Assembly (NCBI RefSeq): GCF_007678455.1
Contig: NZ_VEEP01000011.1
Location: 159,440 to 223,439 of the forward strand
From: Cytobacillus oceanisediminis 2691
GTDB taxonomy: Bacteria > Bacillota > Bacilli > Bacillales > Cytobacillaceae
DNA: 64,000 bases
Reading direction: 5' to 3'
Below the pieces are notes generated by a model that saw only the letters and a list, made by a program, of their open reading frames with translations, made no database searches and was not told the origin of the DNA. The position numbers and the translations under genes were made by a program. Shown here piece after piece: positions 17,718 through 26,183 of this stretch (the first letter of the stretch is position 1; each line of letters begins with the position of its first letter).

Positions 17718-18266
17718 ATGAGAGATGTCACTCTTTTGGATATATATGAACACCATATTGCCCAAAAGTATTTGAAACGTTCTGGAATGGCGCATGCAAT
17801 CGCAGTTGCCTATCATGCGTTCCAGCTTGCCAAGGAGCATAATGTGGATGTAGATATGGCTGCCAAAGCTGGGTTCCTTCACGATATCGGCCATTTTACC
17901 TGGTACAAAAACGGAAAGTGGGATTACGAATTATACCGGAAGAACGATATCCACCCTATAAAAGGAGCGGAAAGAGCGCACAAGCTCCTGATCAGACTGG
18001 GTGAAAACCCCGTACAGGCGAAAGCCACTTCACTTGCCATCCTTTTCCACACAGACTCTTTTTTGCCTTCGAATGATATTGTCCGTACTCCGCTCCAAAA
18101 AGTCGTAAAATGGGCGGATGAAAAAGACGAAGAAGAAGGCGGTGAACACCATTACCGAAAAATAGATCACGATCGGGCGAAACAAAGTATTATCCGGCTT
18201 GATAAAATGATTGATGCAGAATTGTCGAAAGGGGCGGACAGCGGGGAAACCAGCCTGCCTATTTAA
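17718..18266 (+). CDS. HD-domain phosphohydrolase-like protein
   Basis: The 182-residue protein has an HD superfamily metal-binding pattern: an early His in MAHAIAVAYHA, the HD pair in GFLHDIGHF, a later His in ILFHTDSF and Asp in VVKWADEKDE. Such proteins hydrolyse phosphate esters or nucleotides; the substrate is unknown. The frame is open back to 17577, but the ATG at 17718 has the RBS ATGGAGGT 6 nt upstream. The longer form would begin inside the preceding terminator. It is convergent with the YhcN-like gene. Confidence 0.82.
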   Translation: MRDVTLLDIYEHHIAQKYLKRSGMAHAIAVAYHAFQLAKEHNVDVDMAAKAGFLHDIGHFTWYKNGKWDYELYRKNDIHPIKGAERAHKLLIRLGENPVQAKATSLAILFHTDSFLPSNDIVRTPLQKVVKWADEKDEEEGGEHHYRKIDHDRAKQSIIRLDKMIDAELSKGADSGETSLPI

Positions 18267-18274
18267 GTGATGAT

Positions 18275-18305
18275 AAGGGCACCGGATATGTTCCGATGCC
18301 CTTTC
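18275..18305 (+). terminator. Terminator after the HD-domain gene
   Basis: AAGGGCA and TGCCCTT with an inner CGG/CCG pair form an interrupted stem ending in CTTT. The T-run is short. Confidence 0.6.
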
Positions 18306-18318
18306 ACTCCGGATTGTT

Positions 18319-18825
18319 TTAACGATTTACAGGGAATGTCCTTTCAATCGTATCATTAAAATCTTCTGCGAGCCCTGGGATCGGTCTTCTGCTCTGCAGC
18401 TGATCACGATAATCCGACATTTCCACAACAAAATCTGCATTTGATGATACATAAACTTCCGAAATCGTTTCATCGGCGGCTTTAATTTGGCTGGTGATCT
18501 CATCGTATACGTCGTCGGGAACAGATTCAGTATTGCCATCCTCCAGCACAACAGCTACATAGGCTTGTCTCTGGATAGAAATGACGGTAGCGCTCTGCAC
18601 ATCCTGAAGCCTTACTACTTGATCCTCTAAGTCATCCTCGACCCTCATCCTGTATGTCTGATTATAAGAAGCAGAGCGGTATTCCTCATTAACATTTTGG
18701 ATACGCGGGCTATTCTCCCCGTAAACTTGAGGATTTCCTGCTCCTTCATCTGTATAAGTATTGCAACCAGCAATCAAAAAGGCCGGTGCTAATAGTGTCA
18801 GGAATGACGAGTTGACGCGATTCAT
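18319..18825 (-). CDS. YhcN/YlaJ-family sporulation lipoprotein
   Basis: The 168-residue protein begins with a signal peptide ending in the lipobox LIAGC, so it is membrane-anchored. The rest matches the YhcN/YlaJ family of spore-associated lipoproteins, with segments such as DVQSATVISIQRQAYVAV and DETISEVYVSSNADF. These proteins locate to the spore inner membrane or cortex and affect germination in relatives. The start was chosen at 18825 because AGGGAGG is 7 nt upstream; the frame is open further 5'. Confidence 0.85.
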   Translation of the reverse strand: MNRVNSSFLTLLAPAFLIAGCNTYTDEGAGNPQVYGENSPRIQNVNEEYRSASYNQTYRMRVEDDLEDQVVRLQDVQSATVISIQRQAYVAVVLEDGNTESVPDDVYDEITSQIKAADETISEVYVSSNADFVVEMSDYRDQLQSRRPIPGLAEDFNDTIERTFPVNR

Positions 18826-18999
18826 TGGCAAATCCTCCCTTATATCAAATTGGGAATAGACTGCCCAAATAAATCCCTTTTTATACGGTTTCAAATCAAT
18901 CTTGCTGAATTCATATATTCCTTTTTTTATTTATGGAATTTTACGAAATCAATTCCATAAGATTTATAGATTATATATTTAGGAGGATTGATATAAGCA

Positions 19000-19722
19000 A
19001 TGATCAGGGGATTTATAAGTTTATCTGTTTCGATTGTCCTGCTCCTTGTTCTTGTTTCACCCGCCGGTGCAGCCAAGAGGGTTACAGCGGCCTCTGAAAA
19101 AGATCCGGTTGTTTTTGTCCATGGGTTTACAGGTTCATCATCGAGTTATGATGATATGAAACAATGGCTTGTCAGCCAGGGATGGCCATCAAACTATCTG
19201 TTTGCTATCCAATATTCGAATACAACTGGAAGCAATATTAATAACGCGTATGAATTGGAATCGTTCATTAAAAATGTCCTTCGGCAGACAAAAGCATCGA
19301 AAGTAGACATAGTCGCCCATAGTATGGGTGGGTTAAGCACTCGCTATTATGTGAAGTACCTGGATGGTGCCCAGAATGTCGATGACGTTATAACTTTAGG
19401 TTCACCGCATCATGGAACAAATTCTTCTTATTTCGGCTTATGGACTGAGGGAGCAAGGGAAATGGTGCCAGGGAGTGCTTTCCTGAATGATTTGAACAGT
19501 GTTGATGAAACCCCAAATGGAAATGATTCTACCTCAGTTATCCAATATACATCGATATTCAGCAGTGCCGATACGGTTATTAACCCGTATACGAGTTCGA
19601 TTATTGATGGAGCAGACAATGTGGAAATTAGCGGTGTTAGCCACAGTGGCCTGCTTACAGACTCGTCCGTTCGACCATTGATTCTTAATGGACTCAAGGA
19701 TGGCGGGGAGAACTCTAATTAA
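19000..19722 (+). CDS. Secreted lipase, alpha/beta hydrolase (LipA/EstA type)
   Basis: The 240-residue protein has a signal peptide of about 25 residues ending SPAGA-A. It has the oxyanion-side motif [11 protein letters not shown] and the nucleophile elbow AHSMGG (Bacillus family I.4 lipases replace the first Gly of GxSxG by Ala). The Asp is probably in SSADTVI and the His in GVSHSGLL, completing the triad. It should be secreted and hydrolyse short to medium triacylglycerols or esters. The RBS AGGAGGATT precedes the ATG. Confidence 0.9.
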   Translation: MIRGFISLSVSIVLLLVLVSPAGAAKRVTAASEKDPVVFVHGFTGSSSSYDDMKQWLVSQGWPSNYLFAIQYSNTTGSNINNAYELESFIKNVLRQTKASKVDIVAHSMGGLSTRYYVKYLDGAQNVDDVITLGSPHHGTNSSYFGLWTEGAREMVPGSAFLNDLNSVDETPNGNDSTSVIQYTSIFSSADTVINPYTSSIIDGADNVEISGVSHSGLLTDSSVRPLILNGLKDGGENSN

Positions 19723-19798
19723 GGAAAGACTAAGAACCCAGTTCCGTACTATGTACACGGCACATGTAAAAAAATGCAAGTTCCTGCTTCCTAATACC

Positions 19799-19833
19799 AA
19801 AAAAGACAGCCAGAGGAATTTGGCTGTCTTTTT
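19799..19833. terminator. Bidirectional terminator between lipase and AI-2E-type gene
   Basis: AAAAGACAGCCA and TGGCTGTCTTTT form a long stem flanked by A and T runs, serving both convergent genes. Confidence 0.85.
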
Positions 19834-19837
19834 CAGG

Positions 19838-20905
19838 TTATATCTTTTTATCTCGAAGTTTATAGAACTTCCAAACATCCTTGATGATGATCTTTACCAC
19901 CGAGTATAGTGGTATGGCAATCAGGATGCCGATAAATCCATACAATGATCCGGCTGCAATCAAAATCAGGATGACGGTAATTGGGTGGATGCTGAGCTTT
20001 TTCCCCATTACCTGCGGAGTGACAAGATTACCCTCCAGCTGCTGCACGACCACCAGCACGATGAGCACCTTAAGCGCCATTAATGGACTGTTCGTTAATG
20101 CAATGAACAGCGCCGGAATGATTCCTAAAAGGGGGCCTAAAAATGGAACGATAGTTAAAAACATTGCCAAGACCGCAAGCAAGAGAGCGTAGTCCAGGCC
20201 GATAAATAAATATCCTAAGTACATTAAAATACCGTCAACCAGTGCGATTATGAATTGTCCTGTTACATAGGTAAACAAGGTTTTATCAATGTCCGTTAAA
20301 ATTTTATTTCCTTCCTGTGCATGTTCACTGGGTATATGCTTTAGAATATATGGTCTTAATTTTTCATCATCCTTCAGGAAGAAAAAAGCCAGGAAAGGTA
20401 CTACGACTAGAACAGTTGCAATACTCGTAATCACGGAAAATAATGTCATGATATTTTCCCCGAGATTTTGAGAGAGCTTGCTTAAATAATTTAAAGCCTT
20501 CTGCTTGATTTCATCTGCCTTGATAATTCCTATTTTATTGTCATTGATGACTTTTTGGGATTCTTCTGTAACCTCGTCGACTTTTTCAGGAAAATTTTCT
20601 GTCAGGGCGCTAATCTCTTCTCCCAATAGGGAGCCTGCAAAATAAGATAAGGCTGTAAATAATCCTGCTACAAGGGCGAACACGATTAAAATACTGGCGA
20701 TTTTAGGGAGATAGCGGCTTATCCATTGAACCGGCTTACGTAAAATATAATACATCAGGCCTGAGATCAGGACCGGAAAGAAAATGGCGATTATAAAATT
20801 TTGCAGAGGCGAGACGAAGTAATCAATTTTACCAAAAAGAAAGATGATTAGCAGTATCAGGATAAGACCTGTCGAATATTTAAAAAAAGGCCGTTGAACC
20901 CACAT
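19838..20905 (-). CDS. AI-2E family transporter (YueF-like)
   Basis: The 355-residue membrane protein has the AI-2E exporter family layout. Two N-terminal membrane segments and a middle segment are separated by a long hydrophilic helix region near residues 95-150. Five or so closely packed segments follow, with the family motif VPFLGPLLGIIPA and the QQLEGNLVTPQVMGK stretch. The family includes the autoinducer-2 exporter TqsA but also Na+/H+ antiporters, so the substrate is not known. An RBS of the GGGGG type precedes the ATG. Confidence 0.88.
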   Translation of the reverse strand: MWVQRPFFKYSTGLILILLIIFLFGKIDYFVSPLQNFIIAIFFPVLISGLMYYILRKPVQWISRYLPKIASILIVFALVAGLFTALSYFAGSLLGEEISALTENFPEKVDEVTEESQKVINDNKIGIIKADEIKQKALNYLSKLSQNLGENIMTLFSVITSIATVLVVVPFLAFFFLKDDEKLRPYILKHIPSEHAQEGNKILTDIDKTLFTYVTGQFIIALVDGILMYLGYLFIGLDYALLLAVLAMFLTIVPFLGPLLGIIPALFIALTNSPLMALKVLIVLVVVQQLEGNLVTPQVMGKKLSIHPITVILILIAAGSLYGFIGILIAIPLYSVVKIIIKDVWKFYKLRDKKI

Positions 20906-21112
20906 TTCATTACCCCCTGGTTATTATATCTACTAATTACTTACCTTAAAGGGCCACTCGTTAAACAATGGTTGTCATATAGTGGACAGCTGCTGCATAT
21001 ATTATTAAAAATTGGTAGTTTGATAGTTTATTTAACGGGTAAATATTCAGGTCTGAGAAAACGGAATTACAGAAAATGCCAATGGTCATCTTGTGTGTAA
21101 AGGGGTCTCTGT

Positions 21113-21259
21113 ATGGTTGCAGTAGAAGAACATCTTTTGTTTATCAAGGAATTAGGCCGTTTGTTCGATGAATATGCGCATTGTGAAGACAGTGATGTGA
21201 AAAACGAGATTTATAAAGACATTCAGTTAATTGGTGAAGCAATAAACATTAGCAACTAA
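21113..21259 (+). CDS. Small acidic protein, 48 aa, unknown
   Basis: An ATG at 21113 with the RBS AAAGGGG opens a 48-residue frame, ending in TAA at 21257-21259. The product is acidic, mostly helical, and starts MVAVEEHLLFIKELG. A good terminator follows 10 bp later, which supports a real gene. I do not recognise the family. Confidence 0.6.
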   Translation: MVAVEEHLLFIKELGRLFDEYAHCEDSDVKNEIYKDIQLIGEAINISN

Positions 21260-21269
21260 TATAGATTCT

Positions 21270-21307
21270 GGCAGGCCCTTGGAAAAGGGACCTGCCGTTT
21301 TTATTTT
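21270..21307 (+). terminator. Terminator after the 48-aa gene
   Basis: GGCAGG and CCTGCC with inner CCCTT/AAGGG pairing, then GTTTTTATTTTT. Confidence 0.8.
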
Positions 21308-21424
21308 TCACGTTTGGGAGTTAAGGGGCGGTCACGAAAAAGTCGAAGATGTCGCGGAAATTTTGGAAAATCGGGCGCACTTCCATCATATAAATGGAAC
21401 AAGCATATGAAAGGGGAGGGTGTA

Positions 21425-21847
21425 ATGAGAATTGACCTTTCAAAAGATCAATTTTTGACGCTTGTCAAGCTGTTGCAGCTTGGAAATTGGCCGCTTGGAC
21501 TGACGGAAGCAAATCATGGACTGGCCGAAAAAGCAGAGGACCTGGAACAGTATATTTTTTCCCTTGCAAGGGACTTTGAAGCTGGTGAAGAAATATACTT
21601 TGACAATGAAGAGGAGTATTACTATCTTTCCGATAGCCTTAAAGAAACAGTCGAAGCCATTATCGATGAATATGAGGAAGATGTCTTTTGGGACCAGCTT
21701 ACGCATAAATTGGCAACGATTGATTTAAAACGTGAAGTCGATTTCAATTCTACGATTGAAGAAAAAATTAATCGACTATTCCAGCTGAAAGCCCGCTATG
21801 AAAAATACTTCCTTGAAAATGGGCTGGACAAGTTGGATCTTCTATAA
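21425..21847 (+). CDS. Conserved-looking acidic cytoplasmic protein, 140 aa, unknown
   Basis: The 140-residue product is acidic and predicted mostly helical, with a Tyr/Glu-rich stretch near residues 56-65 (YFDNEEEYYY). I cannot assign a family. The start at 21425 has a very strong RBS (AAAGGGGAGG). The open frame extends to 21314 but without any initiation signal. It is convergent with the phosphonate transporter genes, sharing a terminator. Confidence 0.7.
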   Translation: MRIDLSKDQFLTLVKLLQLGNWPLGLTEANHGLAEKAEDLEQYIFSLARDFEAGEEIYFDNEEEYYYLSDSLKETVEAIIDEYEEDVFWDQLTHKLATIDLKREVDFNSTIEEKINRLFQLKARYEKYFLENGLDKLDLL

Positions 21848-21868
21848 GGTTTTTAAATGGAAAAGATT

Positions 21869-21900
21869 AAACCCGGCCTTTTACTGGCCGGGTTTATTTT
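21869..21900. terminator. Bidirectional terminator
   Basis: AAACCCGGCC and GGCCGGGTTT form a perfect 10-bp stem around a 7-nt loop, between the 140-aa gene and phnE. Confidence 0.85.
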
Positions 21901-23525
21901 ATGAAGAATCTTGCTTTTTCCGAAATATAGTCTGCAGCAAAGACAAGAACAAGATAGAAGAACAGTAATAGTGTGATATCTGTATAATGGAAGAAGCTCA
22001 TGCTTAATTTGAATTGCTGTCCAAGTCCACCTGCTCCAACGAAGCCAACTACGATAGTGGTCCGCATGATTACCTCCCATCGGTAGAGTATATACGTCAG
22101 GAAACGGGGAAGCGCAGCCGGCAGGACACCGTATAATAATAATTGGACCCTGCTTGCACCGCAGGATGCCAGGTTCCTCACCGGGCGGGAATCTAAATCC
22201 TCTATTACCTCGGCCAAAAGCTTGCCAAGAATTCCATAGTTATGAAGGGCAAGTGCTATCGCACCAGGCAGAATTCCAGGCTTAAAAATAAAGATGATAA
22301 TCATGGCCCAAACCAGTTCCGGAACGGCCCTTGTGAAAATATACCCAGCCCGCACAATACCGAATGACAGCCATCCATGCCATTTTTTTGACAGGGTAAG
22401 CGACCCGTCTGCCACATTCCTGGCTGCAGGAATCATTGTTAATATGGCTGCAATGGTTGCAAACCCAGTGGCCATTATACTCATCACTAATGTTTCCCAT
22501 GTAAGGGAAACAGCATTGGACCAGCTGTCACTGCTCAGAAAAGCCGGCTGATCTTCACCAATCCCAATTAGCCCTTTGAAGAACTGACTGGAGTATTGGA
22601 GATTTTCTTTTGTGAATAGCATTGATAGGCTAGCATTTTCGATGGTGTAAATGGAAAGCCAAGATCCAATGGCGAGTAGAATCATTGAATAGAAAGAAAT
22701 TTTCAGCTGTTTTTTTTCTGCGTTTGCTGAATTCAGATTCTTCCTTAAAAGATTGCTCCAGACATCGATAAGGATGACAAGAAGGATCAGGAAGAACACA
22801 AATGTCCATACTTCATTATATTGTAAATCATCAAGGCTTAATTGTATTTGGTAGCCCAGCCCGCCAATGCCTACAAAACTCATGATGGCTGATGAACGAA
22901 CCGCGCATTCAAAACGGTACATGGCATAACTTACGATGCTTGACCTGACCATCGGAAGGTATCCGTAAAATAGTGACTGGAATTTGCCTGCGCCAGCAGC
23001 TTCCAATGCCTTGATTGGTTGTGTCGGGACGTCTTCTAGCATGTCTGCAAAAATCCTGCCCAGAATCCCCCCATAAGGGATGGCCAAGGCAAAAATAGCG
23101 GCAAAGGGGGAAAGGCCGATTGAAGCAACGAACAGCCAGGCCCAAACAAGCTCGTGGATTGCTCGCATGAAGCCAAGCTGACCTCTGAAGAATGCTTTTA
23201 CATGCCGCTTTGTTTTTAAATTGGATACAAGGACTCCAGAAGCAAGGATTCCCCAGAAAAAAGCAATGACAAGGGCCAGGCTCATTCCTGCCACAGCATA
23301 GCTTAGCGTCGTCCAGGTGGACTCCAGGGCAAGCTGGAGTATATCCTTCGATAAATCTGGACTAAAAAATGCCGTTGCAATCTGTTTGGCCGTTTTTATT
23401 CCTCCGCCATGAAACAAGTCCTTGTTCCAATGTATGGATGTCAGACTCCAAAGAAAGGCCAGCAAGAGGATAAGACTAAGTATCTTTCTTTTATGAAGTT
23501 CGAATTTCCACCAGCTTCTCTCCAT
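21894..23525 (-). CDS. phnE: Phosphonate-type ABC transporter permease, two fused domains (PhnE-like)
   Basis: The 543-residue membrane protein carries two copies of the binding-protein-dependent permease domain in one chain, roughly residues 60-270 and 330-540. Each has an EAA-type loop contacting the ATPase: ALEAAGAGKFQSLFYGYLP in the first and NLASCGASRVQLLLYGVLP in the second. Each ends in the PhnE-type VGIGGLGYQI or VGAGGLGQQF motif. PhnE is usually a single-domain homodimer or two separate genes, so one chain here supplies the whole pore. It follows phnC by 1 bp. Confidence 0.9.
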   Translation of the reverse strand: MERSWWKFELHKRKILSLILLLAFLWSLTSIHWNKDLFHGGGIKTAKQIATAFFSPDLSKDILQLALESTWTTLSYAVAGMSLALVIAFFWGILASGVLVSNLKTKRHVKAFFRGQLGFMRAIHELVWAWLFVASIGLSPFAAIFALAIPYGGILGRIFADMLEDVPTQPIKALEAAGAGKFQSLFYGYLPMVRSSIVSYAMYRFECAVRSSAIMSFVGIGGLGYQIQLSLDDLQYNEVWTFVFFLILLVILIDVWSNLLRKNLNSANAEKKQLKISFYSMILLAIGSWLSIYTIENASLSMLFTKENLQYSSQFFKGLIGIGEDQPAFLSSDSWSNAVSLTWETLVMSIMATGFATIAAILTMIPAARNVADGSLTLSKKWHGWLSFGIVRAGYIFTRAVPELVWAMIIIFIFKPGILPGAIALALHNYGILGKLLAEVIEDLDSRPVRNLASCGASRVQLLLYGVLPAALPRFLTYILYRWEVIMRTTIVVGFVGAGGLGQQFKLSMSFFHYTDITLLLFFYLVLVFAADYISEKARFFIK

Positions 23526-23526
23526 G

Positions 23527-24273
23527 TTACTCTTGCTCCTTCAGTTTGTACAAGCTGGCAATTTGAGCGTCTGATACGGATGATGAAGGCAAATCGAAGA
23601 AAATTTGCCCATCTTGCAGTGCGACCAAGCGATCGAAGTATCTTTTTGCATACTCAACGGAATGCAGACTGGCAATCAATGTTTGATTTTCCTCTGATGC
23701 GATTTTGACAAGGAGTGCCAGGATGTCCTCGGCACGAGCAGGATCAAGTGATGCGACAGGTTCATCCGCCAGTACGATCTCAGGGCTCTGGACAAGCAGC
23801 CGGGCAAGGGCAACACGCTGCTGTTCCCCGCCTGAAAGGGCAGATGTTCGTTCATACAGTTTTTCACTCAGACCCACACGTGTAAGAGCTCGAATTGCAT
23901 CATCCTTATCCTGAGGAAACAACATGGATAGGAGAGATTTTATGATGCCCCATTCTGATAATTTTCCTGCAAGTACATTATGAATCACCGGCAATTCCCC
24001 TATAAGGTCAAATTGCTGACGGATGATACCGATCTTTTTGGCCCGTTTTTTCTGGTCGGTCATTTCAGCCAACAGCTGGCCGTCAATCGTAATTTCTCCT
24101 TGATCTGGCGATAAGTTAGCGGCAAGCAGATTCAGCAAAGTCGTCTTTCCTGCACCACTTGGCCCGATCAAAGCGATTAATTCACCCTTTTTTATCGACA
24201 AAGAAAGGGAAGATAAGGCTATCTTCCGCTCGTAAACTTTTTCTATATTTTTTACCTCAATGAATTCGCTCAT
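23527..24273 (-). CDS. phnC: Phosphonate-type ABC transporter ATP-binding protein (PhnC-like)
   Basis: The 248-residue ATPase has Walker A GPSGAGKTTLL, the Q-loop GIIRQQFDLIGELPVIHN typical of PhnC, signature ALSGGEQQR and Walker B IVLADEPVASLDP. The H-loop is in ASLHSVEYA. It should energise uptake of phosphonate, phosphite or phosphate esters. I chose the ATG at 24273 (MSEFIEV) because GTAGGTGG lies 6 nt upstream; a GTG three codons earlier is also open. It is the middle gene of a phnD-phnC-phnE operon. No C-P lyase genes are near. Confidence 0.9.
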   Translation of the reverse strand: MSEFIEVKNIEKVYERKIALSSLSLSIKKGELIALIGPSGAGKTTLLNLLAANLSPDQGEITIDGQLLAEMTDQKKRAKKIGIIRQQFDLIGELPVIHNVLAGKLSEWGIIKSLLSMLFPQDKDDAIRALTRVGLSEKLYERTSALSGGEQQRVALARLLVQSPEIVLADEPVASLDPARAEDILALLVKIASEENQTLIASLHSVEYAKRYFDRLVALQDGQIFFDLPSSSVSDAQIASLYKLKEQE

Positions 24274-24282
24274 GAAGTCCAC

Positions 24283-25140
24283 CTACTTGATGATCTTTAG
24301 TTGCTTGGCGACCTCTTCGATTGCTTTATAATTTTCATTATTTGTTTCAATGAATCGATCGGTTTGCAGTAATTCCATAATTTCATTGTCTTCTTTAGTC
24401 ATTGATAGAATCGCATCTTTGATTTCCTTTTTTGATTCTTCATCTGCGATGTTGACAGTCCAGTTGTAGTCAAAATACTCAGGAGTTGTGTAGAATACTT
24501 TTACCTTTGATTCATCGACCTTGCCTTCTTTGATAGCTGCTTCCCAAACAGAAATATTCAATGCTCCTGTCTCGTAGGCTCCAGATTCAACTAGCTTATA
24601 AGTTTTGTCGTGGGAACCTGAGTAGTTAGGTTTCCCATCAAGGTCTTGATCAGCGTCAATGCCTGCTTTCATCATGAAGTAACGAGGCATCAGGTGTCCC
24701 GAAGTTGAACTTTCGCTGCCAAATGTAAAAGATTTACCTTTTAAATCTTCAAGACTATCAATCTCACTATCTTTTTGGGCAATAAAAACAGACTTGAATT
24801 TTTCATCAATCGGCCTCTGTGCGAATGCTTCAGCTTCAGGGACTAAATTTCTAGCCTGGACACCCGTCAATCCTCCAAACCATGCAAGCTGAATTTCACC
24901 GCGTTGAAAAGCAGTTACCAAAGCTGAATAATCCACAGAAGGGACGTACTCAACATTCATACCTGTCTTTTTGCCCAGGTCCTTTGCAAAGTCTTCCATG
25001 CTCCTGTTCAAATCAGCTGCGTTTTGATCCGGAATTGCTCCAATCTTGATTGTTTCCTTTTTAGCTTCTTCGGTATTTTCCCCAGCACAGCCCGAAAGAG
25101 CAGTCAGCAGCAAGACTGCTGCGATCATAAGTTTTTTCAT
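24283..25140 (-). CDS. phnD: Phosphonate/phosphite-type ABC transporter binding lipoprotein (PhnD-like)
   Basis: The 285-residue protein has a lipoprotein signal peptide with lipobox ALSGC. The mature part matches the PhnD family, with IKIGAIPDQNAADLNRS near its N-terminus, QLAWFGGLTGVQAR and FTFGSESSTSGHLMPRYFM. It would capture phosphonates, phosphite or phosphate esters outside the membrane. The start at 25140 has AGGTGAT upstream; the open frame extends 17 codons further without an RBS. It leads the operon. Confidence 0.9.
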   Translation of the reverse strand: MKKLMIAAVLLLTALSGCAGENTEEAKKETIKIGAIPDQNAADLNRSMEDFAKDLGKKTGMNVEYVPSVDYSALVTAFQRGEIQLAWFGGLTGVQARNLVPEAEAFAQRPIDEKFKSVFIAQKDSEIDSLEDLKGKSFTFGSESSTSGHLMPRYFMMKAGIDADQDLDGKPNYSGSHDKTYKLVESGAYETGALNISVWEAAIKEGKVDESKVKVFYTTPEYFDYNWTVNIADEESKKEIKDAILSMTKEDNEIMELLQTDRFIETNNENYKAIEEVAKQLKIIK

Positions 25141-25163
25141 TTTCACATCACCTATATAAATAA

Positions 25164-25191
25164 ATTTTATAACCTTTATAAAATTTATCAA
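25164..25191 (-). promoter_or_regulatory. Possible sigmaA promoter of phnD-phnC-phnE
   Basis: On the minus strand TTGATA (25186-25191) and TAAAAT (25164-25169) are separated by 16 bp, just upstream of the phnD start. No clear PhoP box was found. Confidence 0.4.
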
Positions 25192-25384
25192 TAACTAGTG
25201 AATAACTCAATACATTTCGCTAACTTTTTTATGAAAGGTGGAATTTTCTAGGCCGAAGCATCTCGGTAATTTTCTCTATTGGGTTTTTAGCTGCGGAGTG
25301 TGAGGGTTTGGACAATCCAGCTTTTATTTCAATAGTTTTTGTCAGAATGCTGTCCTGGTTCGAACCTATCAGCAGCTATTCGTT

Positions 25385-26090
25385 GAGATTTTGTCTGAAG
25401 TAGGTGCAAGTTGGGACGTTTCAGTGGCTTTCCGATGGGATTTTCTCCGAAGCAGGGGAAGGTTCAGATATTTGAAGGGTTATTTGTTGGGATTTTGTCT
25501 GAATTAGGTGCAAGTTCGGACATTTCAATGGCTTTCCGATGGGATTTTGTCCGAAGAAGGGGGAAGTTCAGACATTTCATGGGTTATTTGTTGAGGTTTT
25601 GTCTGAAGTAAGTGTAAGTTCAGACATTTCAGTGGCAGTTCAATGTGGTTTTGTCTGAATTAGGTGCAAGTTCGGACATTTCAGTGGCTTTCCGATGGGA
25701 TTTTGTCCGAAGAAGGGGAAAGTTCAGACATTTCATGGGTTATTTGTTGAGGTTTTGTCTGAAGTAAGTGCAAATTCGGACATTTCAGTGGCTTTCCGAT
25801 GGGATTTTGTCCGAAGAAGGGGGAAGTTCAGACATTTCAGTGGCAGTTCAATGTGGTTTTGTCTGAATTAGGTGCAAGTTCGGACATTTCAGTGGCTTTC
25901 CGATGGGATTTTGTCCGAAGAAGGGGGAAGTTCAGACATTTCATGGGTTATTTGTTGAGGTTTTGTCTGAAGTAAGTGCAAGTTCAGACATTTCAGTGGC
26001 AATTCAATGTGGTTTTATCTGAAGTAGGTGTAAGTACGGACATTTCAGTTGCAATCTAATGTGGTTTTGTCTGAAGTTCTCATTGGTTTG
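25385..26090. repeat. 52-bp tandem repeat array 1 (14 units, inverted-repeat cores)
   Basis: Left-arm motifs GTCYGAA, or degenerate forms, occur at 25393, 25445, 25497, 25549, 25601, 25653, 25705, 25757, 25809, 25861, 25913, 25965, 26017 and 26069, always exactly 52 bp apart. Each unit also has a right arm TTCRGAC. The right arm of one unit pairs with the left arm of the next across a 27-nt spacer. Three spacer variants recur in mixed order, so there is higher-order structure. Array 3 shares the same arms. No protein-coding signal is evident. Confidence 0.95.
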
Positions 26091-26141
26091 AATATTCACC
26101 CGAAGTAGATAGAGGGATCAAATACAGAGTGGATAATAAAC

Positions 26142-26177
26142 AATAAACCTGCTGGTATATGAACCAGCAGGTTTATT
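26142..26177 (-). terminator. Terminator of the ABC-F gene
   Basis: AATAAACCTGCTGGT and ACCAGCAGGTTTATT form a perfect 15-bp stem with a 6-nt loop, just downstream of the ABC-F stop. Confidence 0.9.
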
Positions 26178-26183
26178 CCTGGA

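Noticed and set aside
25411..25611. 66-codon open frame in array 1
   Set aside because: It consists of repeat units only and has no RBS or terminator of its own.
25385..26090. Array 1 as a CRISPR array
   Set aside because: The spacers are not unique but belong to three recurring classes, the arms are short, and no cas gene or leader is present.
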